Assembly: GCA_949879795.1 (NCBI GenBank)
Contig: CATLBR010000006.1
Coordinates: 62,001 to 126,000, forward strand
From: an uncultured Hungatella sp.
Lineage (GTDB): Bacteria > Bacillota > Clostridia > Lachnospirales > Lachnospiraceae
Reading direction: 5' to 3'
Length of the DNA: 64,000 nt
The position numbers and the translations under genes are program-made. The notes beneath the pieces were generated by a model. The model saw only the letters and a list, made by a program, of their open reading frames with translations, was not told the origin of the DNA and did no database searches. The first letter of the stretch is position 1, and each line of letters starts with the position of its first letter. Below are positions 33,774 to 42,453 of this stretch, piece after piece.

Positions 33774-34035
33774 AAAAATATGGTCGGACGACGCCTGGGA
33801 GGATTATCTATATTGGCAGACGCAGGATAAAAAAACATTAAAGCGAATCAATCAGCTTATCCAGGATATCGAGCGGAACGGCTGTGTGAAAGGAATCGGG
33901 AAACCTGAACCACTCTCTGGTGATCTACAAGGCGAATACAGTCGACGCATCAACGAAAAGGACCGTCTCGTCTATCACCAAGAAAACGGACGACTCTACA
34001 TCGCCCACTGCAGAGGCCACTATGGAGATAAATAA
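33766..34035 (+). CDS. yoeB: YoeB-family mRNA interferase toxin
   Basis: 89 residues of the Txe/YoeB family, ribosome-dependent mRNA endonucleases. The sequence keeps WSDDAWEDYLYWQTQDKKTLKRIN, the catalytic Glu/Arg region GIGKPEPLSGDLQGEYSRRIN, and the terminal H-C-RGHY block with His and Tyr. It overlaps the antitoxin gene and is followed by an intrinsic terminator (34042-34078). Confidence 0.93.
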   Translation: MSEKIWSDDAWEDYLYWQTQDKKTLKRINQLIQDIERNGCVKGIGKPEPLSGDLQGEYSRRINEKDRLVYHQENGRLYIAHCRGHYGDK

Positions 34036-34041
34036 CTCAAA

Positions 34042-34078
34042 GGAATCCCTGCCTCAGACACAGGGATTCCTTTATCTT
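34042..34078 (+). terminator. Intrinsic terminator of the toxin-antitoxin operon
   Basis: GGAATCCCTG (34042-34051) pairs perfectly with CAGGGATTCC (34061-34070), followed by TTTATCTT. Confidence 0.8.
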
Positions 34079-34124
34079 CCTGCCACGGCAGAACCTGCGC
34101 GTTTTCAGGACAGCCTCTCTTTTT

Positions 34125-34376
34125 TTACTTCAAAACATCTTTCAAATCCAGAGTCTTTGTTCCGTCTTCCAGGATAAAGCAGGGAATCCCGATTCCCCCT
34201 CCCTCTTTCACCTTCTCGTACATGGCCTCGGTGTCACGCAGCTTTAAGTAGACCTTCAAATCCGGCAGAGAGGCGGACAGGTTCTTAAATTCAATGTCAG
34301 CTCCCGCCTCCACCAGCTTGTTCAGGGCGTAAAGGGTATCCGGGCATAAATGGCTTCCTACGACTGTTACTTTCAT
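34125..34376 (-). CDS. Glutaredoxin-like protein
   Basis: 83 residues with a thioredoxin fold: MKVTVVGSHLCPDT (single redox cysteine, CPDT instead of CPYC), GIPCFILEDG carrying the cis-proline region, and a short C-terminal helix. Monothiol glutaredoxin-like proteins of this size are common in Clostridia. Last gene of the C-S lyase operon; it may handle glutathione- or CoA-type disulfides linked with cysteine breakdown (inference from neighbours). SD AAGGAG precedes ATG 34376. Confidence 0.82.
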   Translation of the reverse strand: MKVTVVGSHLCPDTLYALNKLVEAGADIEFKNLSASLPDLKVYLKLRDTEAMYEKVKEGGGIGIPCFILEDGTKTLDLKDVLK

Positions 34377-34437
34377 GACTATAATCTCCTTTTTATAAAT
34401 TTATCTGATCCTTCTCCTGTTTGAGAGAAAGGAACAT

Positions 34438-34812
34438 TCAGCTTTTCTTCACGGCAATGGCCTCGATCTCACACAGAACTCCCCTGGGCAGTTCTCTTAC
34501 AGCCACACAGCTCCTGGCCGGTTTGGAACAGAAATATTCGGCGTACACCTGGTTGAAAGCGGCAAAATCTCCCATGTCTGCCAGAAAACAGGTGGTCTTA
34601 AACACATTCTCAAATCCGAATCCCGCTGATTTCAGGATTGCCCCCACATTCTCACAGCTCTGTCTGGCCTGGGCAGCGATCCCCTGTGGGATCTCCCCGG
34701 TCTGGGGATTCACCGGGATCTGTCCGGAGACAAATACCAGTCCGTTGATCTCAAAGCCCTGGGAATAAGGGCCGATGGCTCCTGGAGCCTTTTTCGTTTC
34801 AAGTACTTTCAT
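34438..34812 (-). CDS. ridA: RidA family enamine/imine deaminase
   Basis: 124 residues. Conserved RidA blocks are APGAIGPYSQGFEINGLVFVSGQIPVNP, the Arg in PARSCVAVRELPRG (catalytic carboxylate-binding Arg) and LCEIEAIAV. RidA hydrolyses 2-aminoacrylate, the reactive product of PLP-dependent beta-eliminations. This suits the PatB-type C-S lyase at the head of the operon. SD TAGGAGG precedes ATG 34812. Confidence 0.95.
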   Translation of the reverse strand: MKVLETKKAPGAIGPYSQGFEINGLVFVSGQIPVNPQTGEIPQGIAAQARQSCENVGAILKSAGFGFENVFKTTCFLADMGDFAAFNQVYAEYFCSKPARSCVAVRELPRGVLCEIEAIAVKKS

Positions 34813-34846
34813 CTGAGAATCCTCCTATCTTTTTTCTTATTTTTGT

Positions 34847-34878
34847 CCGGGTCTGACTCCCTCCCAAGCCGGACCCGG
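34847..34878 (-). other. Intercistronic hairpin between symporter and ridA genes
   Basis: CCGGGTC (34847-34853) pairs with GACCCGG (34872-34878) with an 18-nt loop. No T-run follows on the transcribed (minus) strand, so it more likely stabilises or processes the mRNA than ends it. Confidence 0.4.
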
Positions 34879-34893
34879 TTTCTTAAACTCGCT

Positions 34894-36144
34894 TTATGCT
34901 TCCACTTCCCCGCTGGCCAGGCGTTTCTCCAGCCAGTCCTTTCCTTCCACCAGCCGGGCGATGATCATGGAAGCGATGGTATCTCCGCTGGCATTTAAGC
35001 AGGTTGCCGCCGGGTCCACCAGGAATCCGATGGTGGCGATCAGGGGAAAAGCCTCTGCCGGAAATCCGAACAGGCTGACGATGAGCATCTCTCCTACCAG
35101 GCCGCCGCCGGGAGCCCCTGACAGCACGAAGGCGCTTAAGATGGCGACCACAATGGACATGGCGTAGGTTCCCACGCCGGCGTAAGGCATCTGGAACACG
35201 CCGAAGAGGAAAGCGATCTTGGTGATGGCGGACAGCACGGACCCGTCCATATGCATGGTAGCGCCCATGGGAAGCACGATGTTGCTGATATCATCGGGAA
35301 CCCCGATCTTTCTACAGGCCTCCATGTTTACCGGGAGAGTGGCCACAGAACTCTGGGTGGCGAAAGCCGTGACCGCAGGGTTGAAAATATGCTTCAGCAT
35401 CCGGGAAATTCCTGTCTTTCCAGCGGCAAAATAGCTGTACAGGGGGAAGAATATGAGGACATACACCACACACATGGGATAGTAGACCACCATGGTCCTC
35501 CCGTAATCGCCGATGAGCTGAGGCCCGAATTCCCCTACCAGGTTGGCAAAATAAGCGCCCAGGCCAATGGGGGCCAGCTTCATGATCATGTCCACCATCA
35601 TCATGATGATATCATTCAGGTTGTTGAGCAGCCTTCCCGCCGCGCTCTCCTCCCCGCCGCACTTTGCCACGGCAAACCCGGACATGATGGCAAATACGAT
35701 GATGGGAAGCATGTTGCTCCGGCTCATAAGACCGCTGAAATCATTGACCGTCAGGGCCCCCACGATCATATCGCTGATACCTGCGGATTCCGCCATCTCC
35801 GCCGTGCCCATGGTGATGGCCGTGTTGGCGGCCGGCGGCCAGATATTGACCACCACCAGAACCAGCGCCGCGGCGAACCCTCCTGTGACGATAAAGGTAC
35901 ACACCAGGCTCCCCAGAATCTTTCCCAGCCTCTTCATATTCACCATGTTGCCCACAGCGGTGGTGATGGACACATAGACCATGGGAACCACGATGGTGAA
36001 CATCAGGTTCAGGAAAATGTCTCCCAGAGGAGCCAGCACCCTGGCCTTCTCCCCCAAAATAATCCCCAGGACGGCTCCTGTGAAAATGCCTCCCAGCAGC
36101 AGCAACGGAAATTTGTAGCTGTCCCATATTTTTTTCGCGTTCAT
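34894..36144 (-). CDS. Dicarboxylate/amino acid:cation symporter (DAACS family)
   Basis: 416-residue transporter with eight membrane helices and re-entrant loops. Family marks are the helical hairpin FATQSSVATLPVNMEACRK, the MGATMHMDGS block, and VDPAATCLNASGDTIASMIIARL with the Asp/Asn cation and substrate site. DAACS members import glutamate, aspartate, serine or cystine with sodium or protons. In this operon (C-S lyase, RidA) import of a sulfur amino acid such as cystine is plausible, but specificity cannot be read from sequence. Confidence 0.93.
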   Translation of the reverse strand: MNAKKIWDSYKFPLLLLGGIFTGAVLGIILGEKARVLAPLGDIFLNLMFTIVVPMVYVSITTAVGNMVNMKRLGKILGSLVCTFIVTGGFAAALVLVVVNIWPPAANTAITMGTAEMAESAGISDMIVGALTVNDFSGLMSRSNMLPIIVFAIMSGFAVAKCGGEESAAGRLLNNLNDIIMMMVDMIMKLAPIGLGAYFANLVGEFGPQLIGDYGRTMVVYYPMCVVYVLIFFPLYSYFAAGKTGISRMLKHIFNPAVTAFATQSSVATLPVNMEACRKIGVPDDISNIVLPMGATMHMDGSVLSAITKIAFLFGVFQMPYAGVGTYAMSIVVAILSAFVLSGAPGGGLVGEMLIVSLFGFPAEAFPLIATIGFLVDPAATCLNASGDTIASMIIARLVEGKDWLEKRLASGEVEA

Positions 36145-36204
36145 AAGTAAGTTACCCCTTTCCTAAGTTCCGGCTCTTCGGCCATAATGGTATGGTTTTA
36201 AGTT

Positions 36205-37377
36205 TTATCCTTCTCTGTGTACCGCTTCCTTCAGCTGTCCCATGGCCTTCTCCAGGATACTCCTGGGACAGGCGGCGTTGAGGCGCATGTATCCGCTCAG
36301 GCTTCTCCCGAAGGTATATCCCTCATTCAGTCCAAGCCCCGCCTTCTCGATCATGAATCTCCGCAGAGTCTCGTTGTCCATGCCCAGCCCCCGGCAGTCC
36401 AGCCACATCAGATAAGTGGCGTCAGGCACATTGACCTTGATCTCGGGAATATTCGCTTCACAGAAAGACCTTACATACTCAAAATTGCCGTCCAGGTACT
36501 CCAGAAGCTGTTCCAGCCACTCCTCCCCTTCGTTGAAGGCCGTCTCCATGGCCACGGAGCTGAAGGCGTTGTTCCGGTGGATATCCATGTTGGTCCAGAA
36601 CCGGTCAAACCTTTTCTTGGTCTCCTCATCGGGAAATACGGTGGTGGAGGCCTGAAGGCCTGCCAGATTAAAGGTTTTTGTCCCGGAGATACAGCTGATG
36701 ACCTTGCCTGCGATCTCAGGAGACACCATGGCTGTGGGAATGTGCTTCTTCCCGTGGAAGACCAGGTCGGAATGGATCTCGTCGGAAACCATAAGGACCC
36801 CATTTTCTATACAGATCTCCGCCATTTTCTTTAACTCTTCCCTGGTCCACACAATGCCCAGAGGATTGTGGGGGCTGCACAGCAGGAAAATCCTGGCCTC
36901 CCTGGCTTTTTTCTCAAAATCCTCAAAATCGATGGTCCAGCGGCCCTCCTTCTCCACCAGCTGATTCTCCACCACCACTCTGTCCCATGCCTCCGTCACA
37001 TCATAAAACTCGGAATACACAGGAGTCTGAATCATCACCTTGTCCCCCGGCTGGCTGAACACCTTGACGATGGCGGACAGAGCGGGAACCACGCCCAGGG
37101 ACCAGCTGACCAGTTTTTTGTCAATGGTCCAGCCGTTGCGGCGCTGCTGCCAGTTTAAAATGGCCTCAAAGTAGCTGTCCGGCCTGGAAGTGTACCCCCA
37201 GATCCCCTCCTCCGCCTTTTTTTTCACGGCGTCGATGATGGGCTGGGCGGTCTTAAAATCCATGTCCGCCACCCAGAGGGGAATCACGTCCATGGTCCCG
37301 AATTTCTGGAGCCTCTCGTCATACTTGGCCGCCCGGTTGGCACTGCGGTCGATCACCTGATCAAAATCATACTTCAT
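36205..37377 (-). CDS. PatB/MalY-type PLP-dependent C-S lyase
   Basis: About 390 residues, fold type I aminotransferase class. The PLP Lys is in SGTKTFNLAGLQAS, the ring-binding Asp in SDEIHSDLVF, and the carboxylate-binding Arg in YMRLNAACPRSILEKAM. PatB/MalY enzymes split cystathionine, cystine or cysteine to pyruvate, ammonia and a thiol. ATG 37377 has SD GAGGAG; an upstream frame extension is not needed. It is the first gene of the operon with the symporter, RidA and glutaredoxin-like genes and is driven by a sigma-54 promoter at 37449-37467. Confidence 0.93.
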   Translation of the reverse strand: MKYDFDQVIDRSANRAAKYDERLQKFGTMDVIPLWVADMDFKTAQPIIDAVKKKAEEGIWGYTSRPDSYFEAILNWQQRRNGWTIDKKLVSWSLGVVPALSAIVKVFSQPGDKVMIQTPVYSEFYDVTEAWDRVVVENQLVEKEGRWTIDFEDFEKKAREARIFLLCSPHNPLGIVWTREELKKMAEICIENGVLMVSDEIHSDLVFHGKKHIPTAMVSPEIAGKVISCISGTKTFNLAGLQASTTVFPDEETKKRFDRFWTNMDIHRNNAFSSVAMETAFNEGEEWLEQLLEYLDGNFEYVRSFCEANIPEIKVNVPDATYLMWLDCRGLGMDNETLRRFMIEKAGLGLNEGYTFGRSLSGYMRLNAACPRSILEKAMGQLKEAVHREG

Positions 37378-37448
37378 GTCATTAACTCCTCTCGTTATAT
37401 TGGCAAACACATGTGAGATTTTGTGTTTGGCGCTGATACTCTATTATT

Positions 37449-37467
37449 GAGCAAAATCCGTGCCAAA
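37449..37467 (-). promoter_or_regulatory. Sigma-54 promoter of the PatB/MalY operon
   Basis: Minus strand TTGGCACGGATTTTGCT has the -24 GG and -12 GC with exactly 10 bases between them. It lies about 80 bp before the ATG at 37377. Confidence 0.88.
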
Positions 37468-37617
37468 TCCGTGAATCAGGCAAAAAAAATTTCAAATCCT
37501 GAAGTCTTCCTTAATATATGGAGACAACAGGTACCAGGTTCAAAAACCGACGCAGGCCTGCTGCCATGAGGAGCTTTGACCCTGGCGTCCGCCAGAACAA
37601 AAAAAGAATCTGTTTGT

Positions 37618-37650
37618 TTTTTTAACCATTTTACTTATTTTTAACCATTA
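37618..37650. promoter_or_regulatory. Candidate enhancer for the sigma-54 activator
   Basis: TTTAACCATT occurs twice (37621-37630 and 37640-37649, 19-bp period) between two divergent sigma-54 promoters: about 80 bp upstream of one and 160 bp upstream of the other. The same motif appears twice just before the activator gene (41660-41680). Confidence 0.55.
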
Positions 37651-37723
37651 AATTTTCGTCAACCGGATTTTATAAACGGAAGCAAAACCTTTTCGCCAGT
37701 GGGAGCAAAGCAGAGCTATGTAT

Positions 37724-37740
37724 TTGGCATATTTTTTGCT
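37724..37740 (+). promoter_or_regulatory. Sigma-54 promoter of the CoA-disulfide reductase gene
   Basis: TTGGCATATTTTTTGCT has GG (37726-37727) and GC (37738-37739) with 10 bases between. It lies 55 bp before the ATG at 37794. Confidence 0.88.
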
Positions 37741-37793
37741 ATACTATATAGATGAGAAGAATCCACATACAGAAAAAAGAAAAGGAGAACACT

Positions 37794-39500
37794 ATGGGTA
37801 AAAAAATCATTATCGTAGGCGGTGTGGCCGGCGGCGCTTCTGCAGCCGCCCGGATCAGAAGGCTGGACCCGGAGGCCAGAATCATCATGTTTGAGAGGGG
37901 GAAGCATGTGTCATTTTCCAACTGCTGCCTTCCCTATCACTTAAGCGGCACTGTGGCCAGGAGTGAATCCCTGGTGCTGATGACGCCGGAGCGTTTTCTG
38001 GAACAATATGATATCGAAGCCCGGGTACAGGAGGAGGTGACGGCTGTGGACCCGGAGGCCAAGAAGGTGACGGTCCGGGACCTGAAGACCGGGGAGGACC
38101 GGGAAGAGGAATATGACAAGCTGATCCTGGCGCCGGGGGCCAACGCCATCATGCCGAAGGCCATAGCAGGAATCGGACGGCCCCATGTATTTTCCGTGAG
38201 AAATGTGACGGATATCCGGGCCATCAAGCAGTATATTGACGCCAATCACGTTCAAAAAGCCGCCGTGATCGGAGGCGGCTTCATCGGCATCGAGGTGGCG
38301 GAAAACCTGAACATGGCCGGTGTCTCCGTGTGTGTTGTGGAGGGAAGCGATCAGATCATGGCGCCCTTTGACTACGACCTGGTCCAGATTCTCCACAAGG
38401 AAATGCTGGATCACGGCATCCGTCTCTGCCTGTCCAGCCTTCTGACAGAGATCAAAGAACATGAGATTGTCATAAAAAGAGGGGAGGCCGCCGAGACCGT
38501 CCAGGCGGACCTGGTTATCATGTCCATCGGCGTGACCCCGGAAACCACATTAGCTCAGGGTGCCGGACTTGCCATCGGCCAGACAGGAGGCATTCTGGTC
38601 AACAAAAATCAGCAGACCTCTGACCCGGACATCTACGCTGTCGGGGACGCCGCCGAAGGCTTTCACCGTCTCCTCCACCGCCCCGGCCGTCTGGCTCTGG
38701 CAGGACCGGCCCAGAAACAGGCCAGGAGAGCAGCGGACCACATCTGCGGCGGTTCGGACAGGGACCGTGGATTTATCGGCTCCTCCTGTATCCGGATCTT
38801 TGAGCAGAACGCCGCCTGCACCGGGCTCAGCGAAAAGGCGGCCAAAGCGGCAGGGATCGTTTGTGACTTCGCCTATGTGATGTCGCCGGACAAAGTGGGA
38901 ATCATGCCTGACAGCCATTATCTGAATTTTAAACTGGTCTTCGAGGTCCCCACGGGGCGGATCCTGGGCGCTCAGGCCATCGGCAGGGGGGCGGCGGACA
39001 AGCGGATCGACGTCATCGCCTCCATGATCACCATGGGAGCGACCCTGGAAGACTTAAAAGACCTGGAACTGTGCTACTCTCCTGTCTTCGGCACTGCCAG
39101 GGACGTGGTCAATCAGGCCGCCCTCGTGGGACTCAATTTGCTGAACTGCCGCTTCTGCCAGGTCCCCGTGACCATGGCAAGAAACCTGGTGGAATCCAAC
39201 GCCTGTATTATCGATGTGCGGGAGGAAGGAGAATTCCAGGCAGGTCATCTGAAAAACGCCGTCAACATTCCCCTGAGCCAGCTTCGCCGGAGAATGGAGG
39301 AAATCCCCAGAGACGTGCCGGTGTACGTCCACTGCCGCACAGGACAGCGCAGCTACAACGCCATCTGCTGCCTTCAGGGCCATGGATACAAAAACCTGTG
39401 GAACATGTCCGGCTCTTTCCTGGGAATCAGCCTGTATGAATACTTTAACGACCAGACCCAGGGGCGGACCCCCATTGTCACCGGATACAACTTCAAATGA
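37794..39500 (+). CDS. CoA-disulfide reductase with C-terminal rhodanese domain
   Basis: 568 residues, cytosolic flavoprotein. An FAD-binding Rossmann start (IIIVGGVAGGASAAARIRR), redox Cys in SFSNCCLPYHLSG (about residues 41-44), NAD site (AAVIGGGFIGIEVAENL), and FAD motif YAVGDAAE are followed by the dimerisation domain. A rhodanese domain (about 465-555) has active Cys in HCRTGQRSYN. CoADR-RHD proteins reduce CoA disulfides or persulfides and handle sulfane sulfur. The redox loop has an extra Cys (NCC in place of NCG). ATG 37794 has SD AAAGGAG. Converges with the activator gene. Confidence 0.9.
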   Translation: MGKKIIIVGGVAGGASAAARIRRLDPEARIIMFERGKHVSFSNCCLPYHLSGTVARSESLVLMTPERFLEQYDIEARVQEEVTAVDPEAKKVTVRDLKTGEDREEEYDKLILAPGANAIMPKAIAGIGRPHVFSVRNVTDIRAIKQYIDANHVQKAAVIGGGFIGIEVAENLNMAGVSVCVVEGSDQIMAPFDYDLVQILHKEMLDHGIRLCLSSLLTEIKEHEIVIKRGEAAETVQADLVIMSIGVTPETTLAQGAGLAIGQTGGILVNKNQQTSDPDIYAVGDAAEGFHRLLHRPGRLALAGPAQKQARRAADHICGGSDRDRGFIGSSCIRIFEQNAACTGLSEKAAKAAGIVCDFAYVMSPDKVGIMPDSHYLNFKLVFEVPTGRILGAQAIGRGAADKRIDVIASMITMGATLEDLKDLELCYSPVFGTARDVVNQAALVGLNLLNCRFCQVPVTMARNLVESNACIIDVREEGEFQAGHLKNAVNIPLSQLRRRMEEIPRDVPVYVHCRTGQRSYNAICCLQGHGYKNLWNMSGSFLGISLYEYFNDQTQGRTPIVTGYNFK

Positions 39501-39508
39501 CCTGATAT

Positions 39509-41644
39509 TTAAAACCTATCCTGATGATCTTCCCAGAGCCTGCGCCCCTTGGGAGTCAGCCGGCTGCCTCCACGGCCCCGGCTGACTCTGGCAAGGCCCT
39601 GTTCTGACATTTCTGACAGGACGGACCGCACCTCCTGCTGAGAGACGGGAAAGTGACGCTCCCTGGCCCTGGCCAGGATCTTCTCCCTTCCCAGAAAGCT
39701 CCCCGCCTCCGAGGCCTCATAGAGCTGACCCAGGACAAACCAGAAGGCCTCCCGGTCAAACGGTTCCTCTTCTCCGGAAGATTCGCCGGCAAAATGCTCA
39801 TTGTCCGAAGCCCTTGTGACAGGAACCCTTCTGTCGGAAGTTCTGCCCCGGGCAGGCGCCATGACCGGCCGCAGGTCCTGCCGTCCACGGCGAAGCACTG
39901 TGGGCGGCAGATCTTCCATGGTAATCTTCTCATGGCCGGTGTAGATAAAATACTCCACCACATTGCGCAGCTCCCGGATATTGCCGGGCCATGAATACTC
40001 CCTCAAAAATTTCTCGATGGGCTCTGTCAGCTCAAACCTTCCCCCCAGCTCCTCCTTAAAGCGGTCTATGAGGAGAAACATGTCGCCGCCTCTCTGGGCC
40101 AGGGGAGGGATCATAATGGGCAGGGTGTTCAGACGGTAATACAGGTCCCGCCGGAAACTTCCCTCCTCCACCTTCTCTTCCAGGGATTCGTTGGTGGCCG
40201 CCACGATCCTCACATCGATGGTGATCATGCGGCTTCCTCCCACCCTCATCAGCTCCTTCTCCTGCAGCACCCGAAGGAGCTTCACCTGGAGCATGGGACT
40301 CATGCCCTCCACCTCGTCCAGAAACAGGGTTCCCCTGTGGGCAAGCTCCAAAAGTCCCGGTCTTCCCCCCTTTTTCGCCCCCGTAAACGCGCCCTCCTCA
40401 TAGCCGAAAAGCTCGCTCTCCAGAAGATTTTCCGGAAACGCCGCCACATTGATGGCCACAAAGGGCTGATCCTTCCGCCTGGAAGCCTGGTGCAGGGCGT
40501 GAGCAAACAGTTCCTTTCCCGTTCCCGTCTCTCCGATGAGAAGCACCGGGCTCTCGCTGACCGCCATGCGCCCCAGGATCTCCCTGGCCCGGACGATAGC
40601 CTGAGAATCGCCTACAATATCCTGAAAACCGTATTTGGCGTAATGCCCCTTGTGAAGCAGCTGCTTTCTCAGTTCATTCTGCCTCATCTCCACATCGTTG
40701 AACCGCTGCAATATGGCAAAGGCTCCTATACAGGTCTCCTGTCTAAGCACCGGAACCACCTCCACGCTGACATTAACCCCGTTTATCTTTTTCACCTGAG
40801 CCTCCACCCGGCTCTTGTTCTTAAGACAGCCGGAAAAATCAATATAGGGAAACACTTTTTCTCCCCGCCTTCCCATAATCAGGGAGCCGTTTACTCTTGT
40901 AATCTCCTCAGCATGGTGGCTGCAGGCGAAAATCTCCCCCCGCTCATTGACCCCGATGACCCCTTCTTCCAGAATCTCCATGAGAATATAGAACTGACTC
41001 TCCAGCCGGACTGATTTGGCGAACATCTGGTCAAAGCTGTAATTACTGGTGGCAATGGTCTTAAAATACTCCTGAAACGGCTTTGTCTCCAGCAGATATT
41101 CCAGCTCCAGCCTCAGGGCGATCTCGATCATCATGCCCGAGGTACAGGGACGCTGCCCTAAGTTGATCTTCGTGGAAATCCCCTCCGGCACGTAGCGCAT
41201 CTCGTCGGGCGTCACCGCTATGGACACTTCCTCCTCCAGCACGGCGCCCGGGTAGAACGGGATCAGCTGGATATGATTGATCCCGAACTGATTCAGCTGA
41301 GTGATGGCCTCCCTGGCCATGGTCTGGGTCATATTGACAAACAGCACCCTGGTTCCCGCAGGAATCTCCTTCAGCTTTCTCAGCTCACTCCACCGAAAAG
41401 ACACCTCCACCGCCATGGTCTGGCAGCCTATGGGCACATGGCGGGCCACCTCCTCGGCGGAACCATAGGCGTCAGTGGACACCACAAAAAGATCGGCTCC
41501 GGGAAGAACCCCAGCGGCAGAGCCGTCCTGCACATTATACACAGACACATGGGCATAATCCCCGAACAGACCTGCGATCTCCCTTCCATAAGATTCCCCC
41601 GCCCTGAGGTCCAGGCTGACAACAGAAATACGTTTTTTCTCCAT
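39509..41644 (-). CDS. Sigma-54-dependent transcriptional activator (bEBP)
   Basis: 711 residues. The N-terminal ~200 residues look like a PrpR-type effector domain, followed by a PAS-like domain (about 205-310). The AAA+ domain (about 340-570) has Walker A GETGTGKE, sigma-54 contact loop GAFTGA and Walker B TLFLDEVEGM. After a polar linker the C-terminus is a winged-helix (QQEVRSVLSEMSEQGLARVSRG) rather than the usual Fis helix-turn-helix. It probably drives the three sigma-54 promoters nearby in response to a thiol or amino acid. AACCATT repeats before its start suggest self-control. Confidence 0.92.
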   Translation of the reverse strand: MEKKRISVVSLDLRAGESYGREIAGLFGDYAHVSVYNVQDGSAAGVLPGADLFVVSTDAYGSAEEVARHVPIGCQTMAVEVSFRWSELRKLKEIPAGTRVLFVNMTQTMAREAITQLNQFGINHIQLIPFYPGAVLEEEVSIAVTPDEMRYVPEGISTKINLGQRPCTSGMMIEIALRLELEYLLETKPFQEYFKTIATSNYSFDQMFAKSVRLESQFYILMEILEEGVIGVNERGEIFACSHHAEEITRVNGSLIMGRRGEKVFPYIDFSGCLKNKSRVEAQVKKINGVNVSVEVVPVLRQETCIGAFAILQRFNDVEMRQNELRKQLLHKGHYAKYGFQDIVGDSQAIVRAREILGRMAVSESPVLLIGETGTGKELFAHALHQASRRKDQPFVAINVAAFPENLLESELFGYEEGAFTGAKKGGRPGLLELAHRGTLFLDEVEGMSPMLQVKLLRVLQEKELMRVGGSRMITIDVRIVAATNESLEEKVEEGSFRRDLYYRLNTLPIMIPPLAQRGGDMFLLIDRFKEELGGRFELTEPIEKFLREYSWPGNIRELRNVVEYFIYTGHEKITMEDLPPTVLRRGRQDLRPVMAPARGRTSDRRVPVTRASDNEHFAGESSGEEEPFDREAFWFVLGQLYEASEAGSFLGREKILARARERHFPVSQQEVRSVLSEMSEQGLARVSRGRGGSRLTPKGRRLWEDHQDRF

Positions 41645-41657
41645 AGGTTTTCTCCAG

Positions 41658-41681
41658 TTTGACCATTTATTTTAACCATTT
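41658..41681. promoter_or_regulatory. AACCATT-type paired sites before the activator gene
   Basis: TTTGACCATT (41658-41667) and TTTAACCATT (41671-41680), 13 bp apart, share the core of the 37621-37649 sites. They lie 15-35 bp before the activator's ATG, so binding would probably repress it. Confidence 0.5.
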
Positions 41682-41730
41682 TCTCATATATGAGGGGAAT
41701 TTGCAAGGGGCAAGGGTGGCAATAGGGTCC

Positions 41731-41910
41731 GTCGAGAAACATTGCTATTCCCATTCGGGAGCGCTCTCGCTCTTGTTCGCCATGCGTGCCGAAAAGCCGC
41801 CAGTGGCGGGTTTGAGCGCTGCCCCTGCAGCGGTACTAAGCTCGCAAACTACGCGAGCTAAGGACCGGCGGGTCAAATGTCCCTCATTGGGAATAGCAAT
41901 GTTTCTCGAC
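41731..41910. repeat. 180-bp MITE-like element with 23-bp terminal inverted repeats
   Basis: GTCGAGAAACATTGCTATTC at 41731 is repeated in inverse at 41888-41910 over 23 bp without mismatch. The interior is rich in further palindromes (GCCGCC-AGT-GGCGG; AGCTCG...CGAGCT). No open reading frame or clear target duplication is seen. It may be a non-autonomous element or a structured RNA gene. Confidence 0.7.
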
Positions 41911-42003
41911 TACTATATTGGCACGCTTGTTGAAAATTCCAGAAAATGAAATGCTGACCCGGAAGGGAATGAATAGCTGAGTGGAATAAAGACAGTGAAT
42001 CCA

Positions 42004-42179
42004 TGTCACTTAGCTTAGGTATTCGCAGGGCCCTCTGAGAGCGGTCTCTGGTCCGGACTCAGAATTGCCAGACGTTCCGAAGAGCCCGAAAAACAGGTCT
42101 CTTCTCCACGGCATTAATTCGCCCGGACCAGAGGCCGCTCCCAGAGGGCAAAAGCAGAATCCGCTTAACCCATTGACAT
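42004..42179 (+). repeat. Structured element A (inverted copy of element B)
   Basis: About 175 bp. Ends with TGTCACTTAG / TTGACA-like borders. A long stem pairs CTCTGGTCCGG (about 42046-42056) with CCGGACCAGAG (42123-42133), and outer CCCTCTG with CAGAGGG. The central ~60 bp (AGAATTGCCAGACGTTCCGA, GAGCCCGAAAAACAG, CGGCATTAATTCG) is nearly identical to element B read on the other strand, whereas the stem sequence is different but still pairs. It lies upstream of the cysteine desulfidase gene. Confidence 0.75.
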
Positions 42180-42294
42180 CGGACAGCGAATACTGACCAG
42201 AAGAGGACAGGTGATCAAACGGAATAATCTTGTAAATTTCTCTTAAAAAAGAATGACTGTCTAAACGCGATAATTCCAATCAATGCCACTCCCT

Positions 42295-42320
42295 AAAATG
42301 TCCATCTAAAATAGCCATCT
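42295..42320. promoter_or_regulatory. Direct repeat upstream of the sigma-54 promoter
   Basis: AAAATGTCCATCT and AAAATAGCCATCT follow each other with a 13-bp period, about 45-70 bp before the -24 box. They share a CCAT core and the 13-bp spacing with the sites before the activator gene, so they may be the enhancer. Weak evidence. Confidence 0.35.
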
Positions 42321-42364
42321 GAGAAAAATAAAGAAAGAAATAACAAAAAGACAAGTCGGCACAA

Positions 42365-42381
42365 TTGGCACAGTTTTTGCT
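42365..42381 (+). promoter_or_regulatory. Sigma-54 promoter of the cysteine desulfidase gene
   Basis: TTGGCACAGTTTTTGCT has GG (42367-42368) and GC (42379-42380) separated by 10 bases, close to consensus. The start lies about 280 nt before the ATG at 42671, giving a long leader. Confidence 0.9.
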
Positions 42382-42453
42382 TTATATACTCCGTAGAACT
42401 ACCAACAATTACACGGTCAGCGAATAGGATTATTGTGAGGCGTAAACCTGGCC

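Noticed and set aside
34847-34878. Terminator between the symporter and ridA genes
   Set aside because: The stem is good but no T-run follows on the transcribed strand; kept only as an intercistronic hairpin.
37525-37590. CCAGGTTCAAA...TTTGACCCTGG inverted repeat as a mobile element
   Set aside because: One mismatch, short arms, no second copy; similar only in general style to the palindrome at 22943-23002.
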